Source: Pelagerythrobacter marensis (GTDB lineage: Bacteria > Pseudomonadota > Alphaproteobacteria > Sphingomonadales > Sphingomonadaceae). From it: DNA of 64,000 nt. Under the pieces are notes generated by a model. That model did not search any database. It was not told the DNA's origin and worked only from the letters and a program-made list of their open reading frames with translations. A program made the translations under genes and the position numbers. This document shows positions 26,519-34,377 of this stretch, piece after piece. Position 1 is the stretch's first letter, and each line of letters opens with the position of its first letter. The stretch spans positions 558,001-622,000 of the forward strand of contig NZ_CP011805.1 in NCBI RefSeq assembly GCF_001028625.1, read 5' to 3'.

Positions 26519-27256
26519 TCAGACCCCGGCGTACCATTGATAGCCGCGATCTTCCCAATATCCGCCTTCGCCCCGGCCGATGTCCTCCAGACTGGCGACG
26601 GCTTCGATCGTGGTAAGATACTTGGCGTGCTTGTATCCCAGTTGCCGTTCTATCCGCACGCGCAGCGGCGCGCCGTTGCGTTCCGGCAGGGGTTCGCCAT
26701 TCAGACGATGGGCGATGATCGTCTGCGGGTGATAGGCATCGATCAGATCGACGCTTTCGTAATAAGGCGCGCCGCGCAACCGGTCGGCACAGCGAAAGAC
26801 GATGTATTTCGCCTCCGGCAAAAGCTCCGCACCTTCCAGAATGGTGCCGAGCTGCGGCCCGGTCCATTCGCCGATTGCGCTCCATCCTTCGACGCAATCG
26901 TGCCGGGTGACCTGGGTCCGCTGCGGCAGGCGGCGGATGTTGTCCATGCTCAGCGACAGCGGATGGCGGACGAGCCCGCGCACTTCGAGCCGCCAGTCGG
27001 CAAATCCTTGCGCCAGGGCCATGCGATAGGCGTCGCTGTCCACCGTAAGCGAGCCGTTCCCCCGGAAGCTCGGAGAAATCGCGGAGCGATCGTATTCGGG
27101 GGCCAGCGCGGTGCGGGCGGCGAACAGCCGTTGGGCCTTGCGATGCCAGTCCTCGGCCGCGGCAAGGGCCTTCGCGCCAGGTGTGCTATCGGCAATCCTG
27201 GAGCAGCCGGCGGTGATGGCGGCGCCCATTCCGATCAGAACGTTCCGCCGCCTCAC
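26519..27256 (-). CDS. Molybdopterin-dependent oxidoreductase, sulfite-oxidase/YedY-like
   Basis: A probable periplasmic molybdenum enzyme of 245 residues. The GTG start at 27254-27256 overlaps the cytochrome b stop by GTGA. It begins with a Tat-like RRRNVLIG and a lipobox-like ITAGC. The Mo-binding core has the conserved cysteine in TRHDCVEGWSAIGEWTG, followed by VFRCAD, YYESVDL, NGEPLPERNGAPLRVRI and GYKHAKYL. Electrons would pass to or from the membrane cytochrome b encoded just upstream, like the MsrP-MsrQ pair, though sequence alone does not give the substrate. It is the third gene of SDR-cytochrome b-oxidoreductase. Confidence 0.9.
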   Translation of the reverse strand: MRRRNVLIGMGAAITAGCSRIADSTPGAKALAAAEDWHRKAQRLFAARTALAPEYDRSAISPSFRGNGSLTVDSDAYRMALAQGFADWRLEVRGLVRHPLSLSMDNIRRLPQRTQVTRHDCVEGWSAIGEWTGPQLGTILEGAELLPEAKYIVFRCADRLRGAPYYESVDLIDAYHPQTIIAHRLNGEPLPERNGAPLRVRIERQLGYKHAKYLTTIEAVASLEDIGRGEGGYWEDRGYQWYAGV

Positions 27257-27915
27257 TCCCGGCCCCCGGTGATCATGTTGCGGATCTGCCGGAAGGGGCC
27301 GGACAGAAGGACGAGGGCGACGTGGATCGCGAAGAAGGCAAACAGCGCCCAGGCGGCGAGGAAATGGATCGAGCGTACCGACTGCCTGCCGCCCATGCCT
27401 TCGATCAGCCACGACAAATGGGGTTCCCAGCCAGGGCTGATCCCCATGCCGGTCGCGATCATCAACGGCAGCAGAACGCCGAGTACGAGACCGTAGGCGA
27501 GTTTCTGCAGGAAATTGTACTTACCCCGGCCGTGATGAAAATCGAGGCGCAGATGGGCGGCGACTTCGGCCCGGATCGAGCGCCAGCGCCATTCGCTGCG
27601 AGAGGTGGCGATATCGCGCCGGAAATGCCGGTTGGCGAGCATTGCGATCCACATGAACAGCAGGCCCAGTGCGAACGGCCAGGCCATCAGGATGTGCCAG
27701 TCGCGCGCGGCCCCGAGGCTATAGTGTCCCGGTATCGTCATCCATCCGGGGAAGCGCGGCACGCTGAGCCAGGCGTCACGCGGATCGAAGCCCCAGTCGC
27801 CCCAGTAAAGGTGCGGGTGGGCATTGGAGATATTGAGGCCGGACATGAACAGCACGACCACGCAGACGAGGTTGAGCCAGTGCCATAGCCGGGTCGAGAA
27901 GGCGTGCCGTTTCAC
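27253..27915 (-). CDS. Cytochrome b/b561-type membrane subunit
   Basis: A 220-residue integral membrane protein with about four hydrophobic helices (WLNLVCVVVLFMSGLNI, FALGLLFMWIAML, LVLGVLLPLMIATGMGI, HFLAAWALFAFFAIHVALVLL). Histidines at the starts of helices (RLWHWLN, DWHILM, SIHFLAAW, IHVALV) fit two b hemes. The start is a GTG whose first bases overlap the SDR stop (GTGA), and its own stop overlaps the next GTG the same way, so the three genes are probably translationally coupled. It should be the quinone-linked partner of the molybdopterin enzyme. Confidence 0.9.
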   Translation of the reverse strand: MKRHAFSTRLWHWLNLVCVVVLFMSGLNISNAHPHLYWGDWGFDPRDAWLSVPRFPGWMTIPGHYSLGAARDWHILMAWPFALGLLFMWIAMLANRHFRRDIATSRSEWRWRSIRAEVAAHLRLDFHHGRGKYNFLQKLAYGLVLGVLLPLMIATGMGISPGWEPHLSWLIEGMGGRQSVRSIHFLAAWALFAFFAIHVALVLLSGPFRQIRNMITGGRE

Positions 27916-28691
27916 CCGGCCGTGCCTTCGCGGGCGAGGTAGATCACGTCGCGCGGTTGCGAGAGCAGATGCTGGCCGCTGTCGACGTAGAGTGTCTCAC
28001 CGTTCGCCAGCCAGCCCCGCGCCAGCCACAGACAGGCCTGGGCAATCTCGTCCGCCCCTGTCTTGCGCCGCAAGAGGTTGAGGCGGTGCGACAGGTCGGT
28101 TTCGGCCTCGCTCTGGTCGTGGCTGGGCAGGATGGCGCCCGGTGCCAGGGCATAGACCCGGTCTTCCGCCCGGGCTGCCCCCATCGCCAGCATCGGCACG
28201 GTGGCCGCGGCGGCGTGTTTGCTCATGGTATAGCTGAAGAAATCGGGGTTGGGGTTGGCCAGCTTCTGGTCGGTGATCTGGATCACCCGCCGCCCCTCTG
28301 CCGCCTGTGCCTGAGAGAGAAATGCCTGGGCCATGCGCGCGGGGGCGAGGGCGTTGATCGCCATTGCGTCCGACCAGGTGGACGGATCGAGCGCACGCAC
28401 GTCGTCCGGCCGAAATACCGACGCGGAATTGATCAGGACGCGCCAGTCCGGAAGCCGGCCGGCGAGATCGCCGATCAGCCGGGTTGCCGCCTCGCTGTCG
28501 GAAAGATCGCACTGCACCGTCTCGGCCGAGGGGAGGGCGGCGGCCAGCGCATCCGCTGCGGCGGTGGAGCGGTGGAAATGCACCACGACATGCCAGCCTG
28601 CCGCACCGAAATGCCGCGCGATCTCGGCCCCGATGCGCCTGGCAGCGCCGGTGATCAGGACAGCAGGCCGGTGATGATGGAGTTCGCTCAT
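27912..28691 (-). CDS. Short-chain dehydrogenase, pteridine reductase/FolM-like
   Basis: An NAD(P)-dependent Rossmann enzyme of 259 residues. The cofactor site TGAARRIGAEIA has the Arg-Arg pair seen in pteridine reductases and FolM, with INSASVFRPDD and QITDQKLANPNPDFFSYTMS-K for the active-site Tyr/Lys. The likely role is reducing a pterin; its place first in an operon with a molybdopterin enzyme would fit, but that is inference. I give the ATG at 28691; a GTG 9 nt upstream (28700) is equally possible because the AGGG upstream of the ATG is too close. Confidence 0.82.
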   Translation of the reverse strand: MSELHHHRPAVLITGAARRIGAEIARHFGAAGWHVVVHFHRSTAAADALAAALPSAETVQCDLSDSEAATRLIGDLAGRLPDWRVLINSASVFRPDDVRALDPSTWSDAMAINALAPARMAQAFLSQAQAAEGRRVIQITDQKLANPNPDFFSYTMSKHAAAATVPMLAMGAARAEDRVYALAPGAILPSHDQSEAETDLSHRLNLLRRKTGADEIAQACLWLARGWLANGETLYVDSGQHLLSQPRDVIYLAREGTAG

Positions 28692-28731
28692 CGCCCTCAC
28701 TCAAGCACAGCGAGGTCGGCGGTCAAAGCAA

Positions 28732-28763
28732 AAGACGCGCCGTTCGGGTAAACGGCGCGTCTT
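28732..28763 (-). terminator. Intrinsic terminator of the glycine-zipper gene
   Basis: A perfect 13-bp stem AAGACGCGCCGTT / AACGGCGCGTCTT with a 6-nt loop. On the minus strand it is followed by TTGCTTTGACC. Confidence 0.88.
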
Positions 28764-28797
28764 CGGAAGGTCGTATGGCGGGCCGAAGCCCGTCAAC

Positions 28798-29172
28798 TCA
28801 GCGGCATTTGAGCGTTCCGCGGTCGATTTCGCGACCGATGACCGCACCCACGGCACCGCCCAGAATTGCGCCCAGTGTACGGTCCCCGCCGTTCCCGGCG
28901 ATTTCGTGGCCGGCAAGGGCGCCCACGCCGGCCCCGATGACGAGCCCGGTCGTGCCATTGTCACGCTTGCAATAATAGCGCCCGTCGCGCCCGCGCCACA
29001 TACGCGAATCGCGCGTGATCCGGCGCGGTTCGTGATAGCGACCGCGATCATCGTAGCGCGAATCCTTGTACCGCTTGCCATGCGCGGGTGCCCACGGCGG
29101 CGGATCGGCCATTGCCGGGGTTGCGGTGACCGCCATCGAAGCGGCAGCGATTGCGAACAGTGTCTTCTTCAT
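28798..29172 (-). CDS. Glycine-zipper (2TM) outer-membrane/periplasmic protein
   Basis: A small exported protein of 124 residues. It starts MKKTLFAIAAASMAVTATPA (signal peptide, cleavage near AMA-DP), with GGGAG 8 nt before the ATG. A basic, Tyr/Arg-rich middle (YKDSRYDDRGRYHEPRR) is followed by a glycine-zipper segment, TGLVIGAGVGALAGHEIAGN and LGAILGGAVGAVIGREID, the pattern of 17-kDa surface antigens and RcnB/YmgG-like proteins. It probably inserts in a membrane and is often stress-linked. Monocistronic, with its own terminator. Confidence 0.88.
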   Translation of the reverse strand: MKKTLFAIAAASMAVTATPAMADPPPWAPAHGKRYKDSRYDDRGRYHEPRRITRDSRMWRGRDGRYYCKRDNGTTGLVIGAGVGALAGHEIAGNGGDRTLGAILGGAVGAVIGREIDRGTLKCR

Positions 29173-29312
29173 CTTTCGACTCCCTAACTGGGCTTGCAGA
29201 GCCATTACGGCCCAGTTCGTTCATCGATCCCCAACCTCAGATGAACAAATCGGCGGCCGAGGAGGATGCCGGTCAAAACGATGCGAGCGTGCGGTGGGCC
29301 GTTACAATGGCG

Positions 29313-29909
29313 TCAGAGCTGCGCGATCCGCTCCCTGGCATCCGCAATCGCCTGATCGCGCACCTCCGCACCGAAGCCGGTCTTCTCCGCGCGGATGAAC
29401 GTCACGTCCGGCAGGCCGATGAAGCCGAAGAAATCGCGCAGCAGCGTTTCCTGATGTTCCGCCGGGCCGCCCATCTCGTAGGCCCCGCCGCGCGCCGAAG
29501 CCACGATCACCCGCCGACCGCCGGCGAGCCCCTGCGGCGCGCCATCCTTGTACGTGAAAGTGACGCCGGGGACACCAAGCCGGTCGATCCACGCCTTCAA
29601 CTGGCTGGGGATGGAGAAATTGTACATCGGCGCCCCCACGATCACGATGTCGGAGGCGAGAAATTCCTCCAGCACCGCGCGTTCCTCGGGAAAAACTGCC
29701 GCCATTGCGGCATCGTGCGTTTCGGGCGGCTGACGGATTGCGCCGGTGCGCGCCACGTCGATATGCGGCAGCGGGTCGGCGACGAGATCGCGCTCAATCA
29801 CAGTCGTTTCGGGATGGGCCGCCCTGAAATGATCGACTGTGGCCTGGGTCAGAACGCGGCTGACCGAGTTTTCGCCGGTCGATGCGCTGTCGATACGAAG
29901 GATTTGCAT
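29313..29909 (-). CDS. azoR: FMN-dependent NADH-azoreductase
   Basis: A flavodoxin-like quinone/azo-compound reductase of 198 residues. The FMN-binding strands are visible: LRIDSASTGENSVSR at the N-terminus, IVIVGAPMYNFSIPSQLKAW at about 88-107 and VIVASARGGAY later. The enzyme performs two-electron reduction of quinones and azo dyes in the cytosol. It is divergent from an HxlR regulator with only 42 bp between, which contains an inverted repeat, so quinone or electrophile-responsive control is likely. Confidence 0.95.
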   Translation of the reverse strand: MQILRIDSASTGENSVSRVLTQATVDHFRAAHPETTVIERDLVADPLPHIDVARTGAIRQPPETHDAAMAAVFPEERAVLEEFLASDIVIVGAPMYNFSIPSQLKAWIDRLGVPGVTFTYKDGAPQGLAGGRRVIVASARGGAYEMGGPAEHQETLLRDFFGFIGLPDVTFIRAEKTGFGAEVRDQAIADARERIAQL

Positions 29910-29925
29910 AGCTCTTTGATTCCCT

Positions 29926-29941
29926 GGTTACGAATGATAAC
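29926..29941. promoter_or_regulatory. Candidate HxlR operator between azoR and hxlR
   Basis: GTTA (29927-29930) and TAAC (29937-29940) are inverted arms within GGTTACGAATGATAAC in the 42-bp divergent intergenic region. Position and symmetry suit a dimeric winged-helix regulator. Confidence 0.5.
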
Positions 29942-29951
29942 TAGGGCGCAT

Positions 29952-30377
29952 ATGGATACTATCACTACATCCGCGCAAGAAGGCACATTGCCGTTCGCAG
30001 GGCACACCGATGTGACCGTGACCGATCATGTCGCCGGTCGCTGTCAGGCGGTGAACGACATTCTGGCCCGGGTGGGGGACAAGTGGTCGATGCAGGTGGT
30101 GATGGTCCTTGCGGATGGCCCGGTGCGGTTCAATCAGTTGCGCCGCGCGATCGACGGTATTTCGCAGCGGATGCTCACCCGCACCCTGCGCGCGCTGGAG
30201 CGGGACGGCCTGGTATCGCGCGCGGTCACCCCCAGCGTGCCGCCGCGGGTGGATTATTCGCTGACCGAACTGGGGCGTTCTTTGCGCGAACCGGTTCTGG
30301 CGCTCGGCAGTTGGGCGATGGCCAATCGCGAGACGATCGACGCAGCGCGCACGGAATTCGACCGGCGCGCGATCTGA
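29952..30377 (+). CDS. HxlR-family transcriptional regulator
   Basis: A winged-helix DNA-binding protein of 141 residues. The HxlR core runs from CQAVNDILARVGDKWSMQVV through GPVRFNQLRRAIDGISQRML and LRALERDGLVSRAV to PRVDYSLTELGRSL. A Cys just before the domain (AGRC) is where redox-sensing HxlR/HypR-type members carry their reactive cysteine. It is divergent from azoR and probably its repressor or activator, by the usual arrangement of this pair. Confidence 0.92.
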   Translation: MDTITTSAQEGTLPFAGHTDVTVTDHVAGRCQAVNDILARVGDKWSMQVVMVLADGPVRFNQLRRAIDGISQRMLTRTLRALERDGLVSRAVTPSVPPRVDYSLTELGRSLREPVLALGSWAMANRETIDAARTEFDRRAI

Positions 30378-30384
30378 TTGCGGA

Positions 30385-31044
30385 TCAGCCCTCGCCGGCA
30401 GGCACCCGGCGTACCGTCAGGATCTTGACCGGCGGGCTGAGCATCTGGCCTTTCATCCATCCTTCGCCCTTGTCGGGGTCGGTCGGCGCGGCGTGGATTG
30501 CCTCCACCACAGCCATCCCTTCCACCACTTGTCCGAACGCGGCATAGCCGGCGCGCAGTTCGGGATCATCGGACGCCGGGTCCGCATCCATACCCGGCTG
30601 TTCCTGCAACATGATCGAGAAATCGCCAGTCGCCGTTCCGGGCGCATTGCGGGCCATCGACAGCGTGCCGCGCATATGGGTCACGCCGGTTTCGCTGGTC
30701 GGTTCGTGGGCGATTGGCGGCAGAACGCGGTCGGGATCGTGTTGGGTTCCGGCCTGGACCAACCCATTGGGCTGTTCCCCCCACTCGAGCGACATCGCGC
30801 GGTAGAAGGCAATCCCGTCGAAACGCCCTTCATCGACATAGCGGAGGAAGTTCGCAGCGGTCAGTGGTGCGCGCTCTGTTTCGATCTGCGCGGTAATGGC
30901 GCCCAATTCGGTTTCGATCACGACCAGCGCGGTCTGGTGGGTTTGGGCCGGCTCCGGCGGTGGAGCGGTCGTCGGATCCGGCTGCGCGCTTGCTGCGGTG
31001 ACGAGTGCGAACGGCGCTGCGAGAAGGGCGAATCGTTTGAACAT
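30385..31044 (-). CDS. Peptidyl-prolyl cis-trans isomerase (cyclophilin), periplasmic
   Basis: A cyclophilin-type isomerase of 219 residues. It has a signal peptide (LLAAPFALVTAASA-QP), a Pro-rich linker (PDPTTAPPPEPAQ) and one cyclophilin domain. Domain marks are IETELGAITAQIETERAP, TAANFLRYVDEGRFDGIAFYRA, VQAGTQ, GTLSMARNAPGTATGDFSIML and FGQVVEGMAVVEAI. The active-site Arg (FYRA) is present and the usual Phe/Gln positions are conservative variants. It assists folding in the periplasm. Its stop lies 8 bp from the convergent hxlR stop. Confidence 0.92.
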   Translation of the reverse strand: MFKRFALLAAPFALVTAASAQPDPTTAPPPEPAQTHQTALVVIETELGAITAQIETERAPLTAANFLRYVDEGRFDGIAFYRAMSLEWGEQPNGLVQAGTQHDPDRVLPPIAHEPTSETGVTHMRGTLSMARNAPGTATGDFSIMLQEQPGMDADPASDDPELRAGYAAFGQVVEGMAVVEAIHAAPTDPDKGEGWMKGQMLSPPVKILTVRRVPAGEG

Positions 31045-31094
31045 CTCGCCATCCTAGCGCCCCCGGGCTTTCCGGCACAGGTCGCGATCCGCAG

Positions 31095-32252
31095 TCAGCG
31101 ACGCTGGCGGCTGCGTAGCATCGCCTGGTCGAGCTGATCGACGTGCGTGACACCCATCAGCCTCATCCCACGCTCGATCTCGTCGCGCAGCAGGGTCAGC
31201 GCGTGTTCGACCCCCTGCTGCCCGGCGGCGGCGAGCGCATAAAGATAGAGCCGCCCGCCCGACGCGGCGCTGGCGCCGCTGGCCAGCGCCTTGAGGACAT
31301 GCGTTCCCCGGCGCACGCCCCCATCGCAGATGATTTCGATCTCGCCGCCGACCGCGTCGACGATTTCGGCAAGCTGGTCGAACGGGGCGCGGCTGCCGTC
31401 GAGCTGGCGACCGCCGTGGTTGGACACCATTATCGCATCGGCCCCGATCTCGACCGCCCTTCGCGCGTCGGCGGCGCTCATCACGCCTTTCAGGCAAAAC
31501 GTGCCGCCCCAGTCCTGGCGAATGCGCGCGGCGGTGTCCCAATCCATCGCTGTGTCGAGCATTGTGTTGAAATACTCGGCGATACTTACCGCCCTGCCTG
31601 TGCCTTCGCTGACATGGGTGTCGAGGTTGGGCAGGCGGAACTTCTCGCGCAACAGATAATCGAGAGTCCAGCGCGGCCGCGTGGCGTAAGACCAGATGGC
31701 TGACGGTGTGAAGCGGGGCGGCGTGGTAAAGCCGCTTCGCTGGCAGCGTTCGCGCTTGCCCGAAACGATCGTATCCACCGTCAGCGTCAGCGCATCGAAC
31801 CCCGCAGCCTTGCAGCGATCGATCATCGAGGTGTTGAGGCCGGCATCCTTGTGGACGTAGAGCTGGAACATCTTGGGCGTGGAAACGAGCGCTGCAATTT
31901 CCTCGATGCTCACAGTCGCGAGGCTCGAAATGCCGAACCACAGGCCGAACCGTTCGGCGGCACGGGCCACTGCGCGTTCCCCTTGCCAATGGAAAACCCG
32001 CTGCAGCGCGGTCGGGCTCAGGATCAGGGGCAGGGCGCTATGCCGCCCCATGATGGTGCAGCCGGTGTCGATCTGCGCGACCCCGGCGAGAACGTTCGGC
32101 ACCAGGTCGACATCGTCGAAGGCGGCGGTGTTGCGCGCCTTGGTCGCCTCGTCGTCGGCAGCGCCGTCGATATAATCGAACACCGGCCAGGGCAGGCGCT
32201 GGCGCGCGAGCTGGCGCAGATCCTCGAAATTGTGGCAGCCCGACAGACGCAT
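31095..32252 (-). CDS. lldD: Alpha-hydroxy-acid oxidizing protein (L-lactate dehydrogenase type)
   Basis: An FMN-dependent (S)-2-hydroxy-acid dehydrogenase/oxidase of 385 residues. It has the TIM-barrel marks of the LldD/glycolate-oxidase family: FDYIDGAADDEAT near the N-terminus, PLILSPTALQRVFH, GISSLATVSIEEI, the active-site SNHGGRQLDGSRAPFDQL with the catalytic His, and EIICDGGVRRGTHVLKAL. L-lactate is the most common substrate, but mandelate, glycolate and others use the same scaffold, so the symbol is provisional. Monocistronic and divergent from the blaI-type regulator. Confidence 0.9.
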   Translation of the reverse strand: MRLSGCHNFEDLRQLARQRLPWPVFDYIDGAADDEATKARNTAAFDDVDLVPNVLAGVAQIDTGCTIMGRHSALPLILSPTALQRVFHWQGERAVARAAERFGLWFGISSLATVSIEEIAALVSTPKMFQLYVHKDAGLNTSMIDRCKAAGFDALTLTVDTIVSGKRERCQRSGFTTPPRFTPSAIWSYATRPRWTLDYLLREKFRLPNLDTHVSEGTGRAVSIAEYFNTMLDTAMDWDTAARIRQDWGGTFCLKGVMSAADARRAVEIGADAIMVSNHGGRQLDGSRAPFDQLAEIVDAVGGEIEIICDGGVRRGTHVLKALASGASAASGGRLYLYALAAAGQQGVEHALTLLRDEIERGMRLMGVTHVDQLDQAMLRSRQRR

Positions 32253-32309
32253 AATCCGGCTCTACCAGCGACATCGCGCGCCGCCAATCGGTTCATCCAC
32301 GCTTAATGT

Positions 32310-32342
32310 TTACAAACGTAATCGTCATGCCTACAGATGTAG
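32310..32342. promoter_or_regulatory. Two BlaI/MecI-type operator boxes
   Basis: TTACAAACGTAA at 32310-32321 and CTACAGATGTAG at 32331-32342 are 12-bp dyads of the TACA-nn-TGTA class bound by BlaI/MecI/CopY repressors. Their centres are 21 bp apart, so two dimers would sit on the same face of the helix. They precede the repressor gene by 16 bp and also lie 58 bp upstream of lldD. Confidence 0.82.
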
Positions 32343-32357
32343 GCGAGGGAGGGTTCG

Positions 32358-32747
32358 ATGGCTAAACCCGATGATGACAGGCCCGATCGCATCAGCGAGG
32401 CCGAGCATGCGGTGATGGAAGTGTTGTGGGACAAGAGCCCGCTCACTGCAGCGGAAGTCTGCGCCGCCGTTTGCGAACAGCGCGGGTGGAGCCTGCCAAC
32501 GGTGAAGACGCTGCTGTCGCGGCTCGTGTCGAAGCAGGCGGTCGCCACCCGGCCCGATGGCCGCCGCTTTCTCTATTCCCCCCTGCTCGAACGATCCGAT
32601 TACCTTGGCGATGAATCGCGGCGACTGGTCGAACGGCTATTTGGCGGCCGCGCAGCCCCGCTCTTTGCCCATCTGGCGCAGGAAGAGGCGCTGACCGATG
32701 ACGATCTTGCCGAGATCGAAGCCCTGTTGAAGGAGCTGCGGCAATGA
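32358..32747 (+). CDS. BlaI/MecI/CopY-family transcriptional repressor
   Basis: A 129-residue winged-helix repressor: ISEAEHAVMEVLWDKSPLTA, then the recognition region SLPTVKTLLSRLVSKQAV and the wing RRFLYSPLLERSDY, with a C-terminal dimerisation helix (LAEIEALLKEL). GGAGGG lies 7 nt before the ATG. It overlaps the next gene, an M56 membrane protease, by ATGA, the standard repressor-sensor pair. It should repress its own operon through the two operator boxes upstream, and be inactivated by the protease. Confidence 0.94.
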   Translation: MAKPDDDRPDRISEAEHAVMEVLWDKSPLTAAEVCAAVCEQRGWSLPTVKTLLSRLVSKQAVATRPDGRRFLYSPLLERSDYLGDESRRLVERLFGGRAAPLFAHLAQEEALTDDDLAEIEALLKELRQ

Positions 32748-34336
32748 GCTGGCTGATCGAAACGCTCGCCTGGACGGCAGGGCTGATCGCGCTGGTCCTG
32801 GTGCTGCGGCGACCGGTCTCCCGCTACTTTGGCGCCAAGGCGGCTTATGGCCTGTGGCTGCTGCCCTTCGCGCGGCTCCTGCTGCCGCCAATCGTTCTGC
32901 CCGCCTGGCTGGCGCCGTCGCCGGCCGAACTGCCGGGCGATGTCCTGCCGGCCGGCCAGTTGGCTCATCTGGCGTTCGATCCCTCTCTCCTGCCGGACGG
33001 GAGCGGCCCGGTGCAGGCGGTATCGCCGAACATCCCCTGGGCGGCGGTCCTGCTTGCACTGTGGCTGGTCGGGGCCGCCGGGTTCCTATGGTTGCGATTT
33101 TCCGCCTATCATCGTGCGCGCCGTATCCTGCTGGCAGACGCGGTGCCGGTGGGGGAGGCTGGCCGCGTTCGCCTGATCGAAACCGGCGAGACGGGGGCAC
33201 CGATCGCGTTCGGCGTGCTGGACAAAGTCGTCGCGCTTCCGCCCGGCTTCATGGCCCGGCGCGACCGCGATGCGCGTGACCTGGCACTGGCGCATGAGCT
33301 GGCGCACCATCGCGGGCAGGATCTGCTGGCGAACTTCGCTGCCCAGTTCCTGTTTGCGCTGCACTGGTTCAATCCGCTCGCCTACCTCGGCTGGCAGGCC
33401 ATGCGCCGCGATCAGGAGGCGGCCTGCGATGCCCGCGTGATCGAAACACGCGACCGGTCGGCGCGGGCGGAATATGGGCGCGTGATTGCCAGCTTCGCCG
33501 CCGGGCCGCGCGTGGCACTCGCTGCCCCGATGACCTGCCCGGTACTGGGCGACAAATCCATAATTCACCGGCTGAGGAGCCTGACCATGAACGACATTAC
33601 TCCGCGCCGCCGCATGGCCGGTCGCGCCATTCTTGCCGCCGGTCTGCTGGCCCTGCCGCTGACCGCGACCATTTCCTATGCCGAGAGCATGGATGTGGAA
33701 GTTCCGCTGCCGCCCGCACCGCCAGCGGCGCCCGAACCTCCTGCCCCTCCGGCAGCGCCGCTCGCACCCGACGCTCCCCCCGCGCCGCCAGCACCCGCCG
33801 CGCCGCAATCGGGCGAGGCTGAACGCCATGTCACGGTAGAACGGATCATAACGAACGATGGCGATGATCGCCGGATCCATGTGCACAGGGTCGAGCTGGA
33901 TGCGGCCCGCAAGAAAGCGGACAAAGCACGCCTGAAGGCGGAGAAAGCGCGCCAGAAGGCAGAGATGCGCCGCGACATGTCGAACCTGTCGGCGGCCGAT
34001 CAGGCGGAGTTTGCGGCCGATATGGCGCGGCTCGAGGCCGAACTTCGCCAGCTCGACGGTCTTGACGAACGCGTCGAGCGGGAAGTCCGTGTGGCGATGG
34101 CGAGCGCGCCGAAAGTGATCGAAGGATGTCGCGGCGAAGAGATCGTCCACGAGAGCCGCGAGGGTGGCCGCGAGGTTATCCGTATCTGCACCGCCCGCAT
34201 CGGTGCGGAGGCGCGCGCCGGACTGCACCAGGCACGGGCTGAGATCGCTAGCGACCGCGCGCTTTCGGCAGAAATCCGTGCGCAGGCCCTGCGGTCGATC
34301 GACGAAGCTATTGCACGAGCGCCCTCACACGATTGA
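32744..34336 (+). CDS. M56-family membrane metalloprotease (BlaR1/MecR1-like) with non-standard C-terminal sensor
   Basis: A 530-residue signalling protease. Hydrophobic segments occur at about 5-22, 38-60, 95-115 and 290-310. The zinc motif HELAH lies at 184-188, as in BlaR1-type M56 enzymes. The normal penicillin-binding sensor is absent. After the last helix come a Pro/Ala repeat region (about 325-360) and a long charged helical, coiled-coil-like segment (AARKKADKARLKAEKARQKA) with two Cys near the end (IEGCRGEEI, IRICTARIG). It is coupled to the repressor gene by ATGA. The ligand is unknown and is probably not a beta-lactam. Confidence 0.88.
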   Translation: MSWLIETLAWTAGLIALVLVLRRPVSRYFGAKAAYGLWLLPFARLLLPPIVLPAWLAPSPAELPGDVLPAGQLAHLAFDPSLLPDGSGPVQAVSPNIPWAAVLLALWLVGAAGFLWLRFSAYHRARRILLADAVPVGEAGRVRLIETGETGAPIAFGVLDKVVALPPGFMARRDRDARDLALAHELAHHRGQDLLANFAAQFLFALHWFNPLAYLGWQAMRRDQEAACDARVIETRDRSARAEYGRVIASFAAGPRVALAAPMTCPVLGDKSIIHRLRSLTMNDITPRRRMAGRAILAAGLLALPLTATISYAESMDVEVPLPPAPPAAPEPPAPPAAPLAPDAPPAPPAPAAPQSGEAERHVTVERIITNDGDDRRIHVHRVELDAARKKADKARLKAEKARQKAEMRRDMSNLSAADQAEFAADMARLEAELRQLDGLDERVEREVRVAMASAPKVIEGCRGEEIVHESREGGREVIRICTARIGAEARAGLHQARAEIASDRALSAEIRAQALRSIDEAIARAPSHD

Positions 34337-34377
34337 CCGTGCCGGCGATCGTTGCCTGAGCGGGACACCGGCGGCTG

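Noticed and set aside
23741..27496. Plus-strand open frame of 1251 codons opposite the CFA and molybdopterin genes
   Set aside because: It lies exactly antisense to well-supported genes and has the His/Arg/Asp-rich composition of a high-GC shadow frame.
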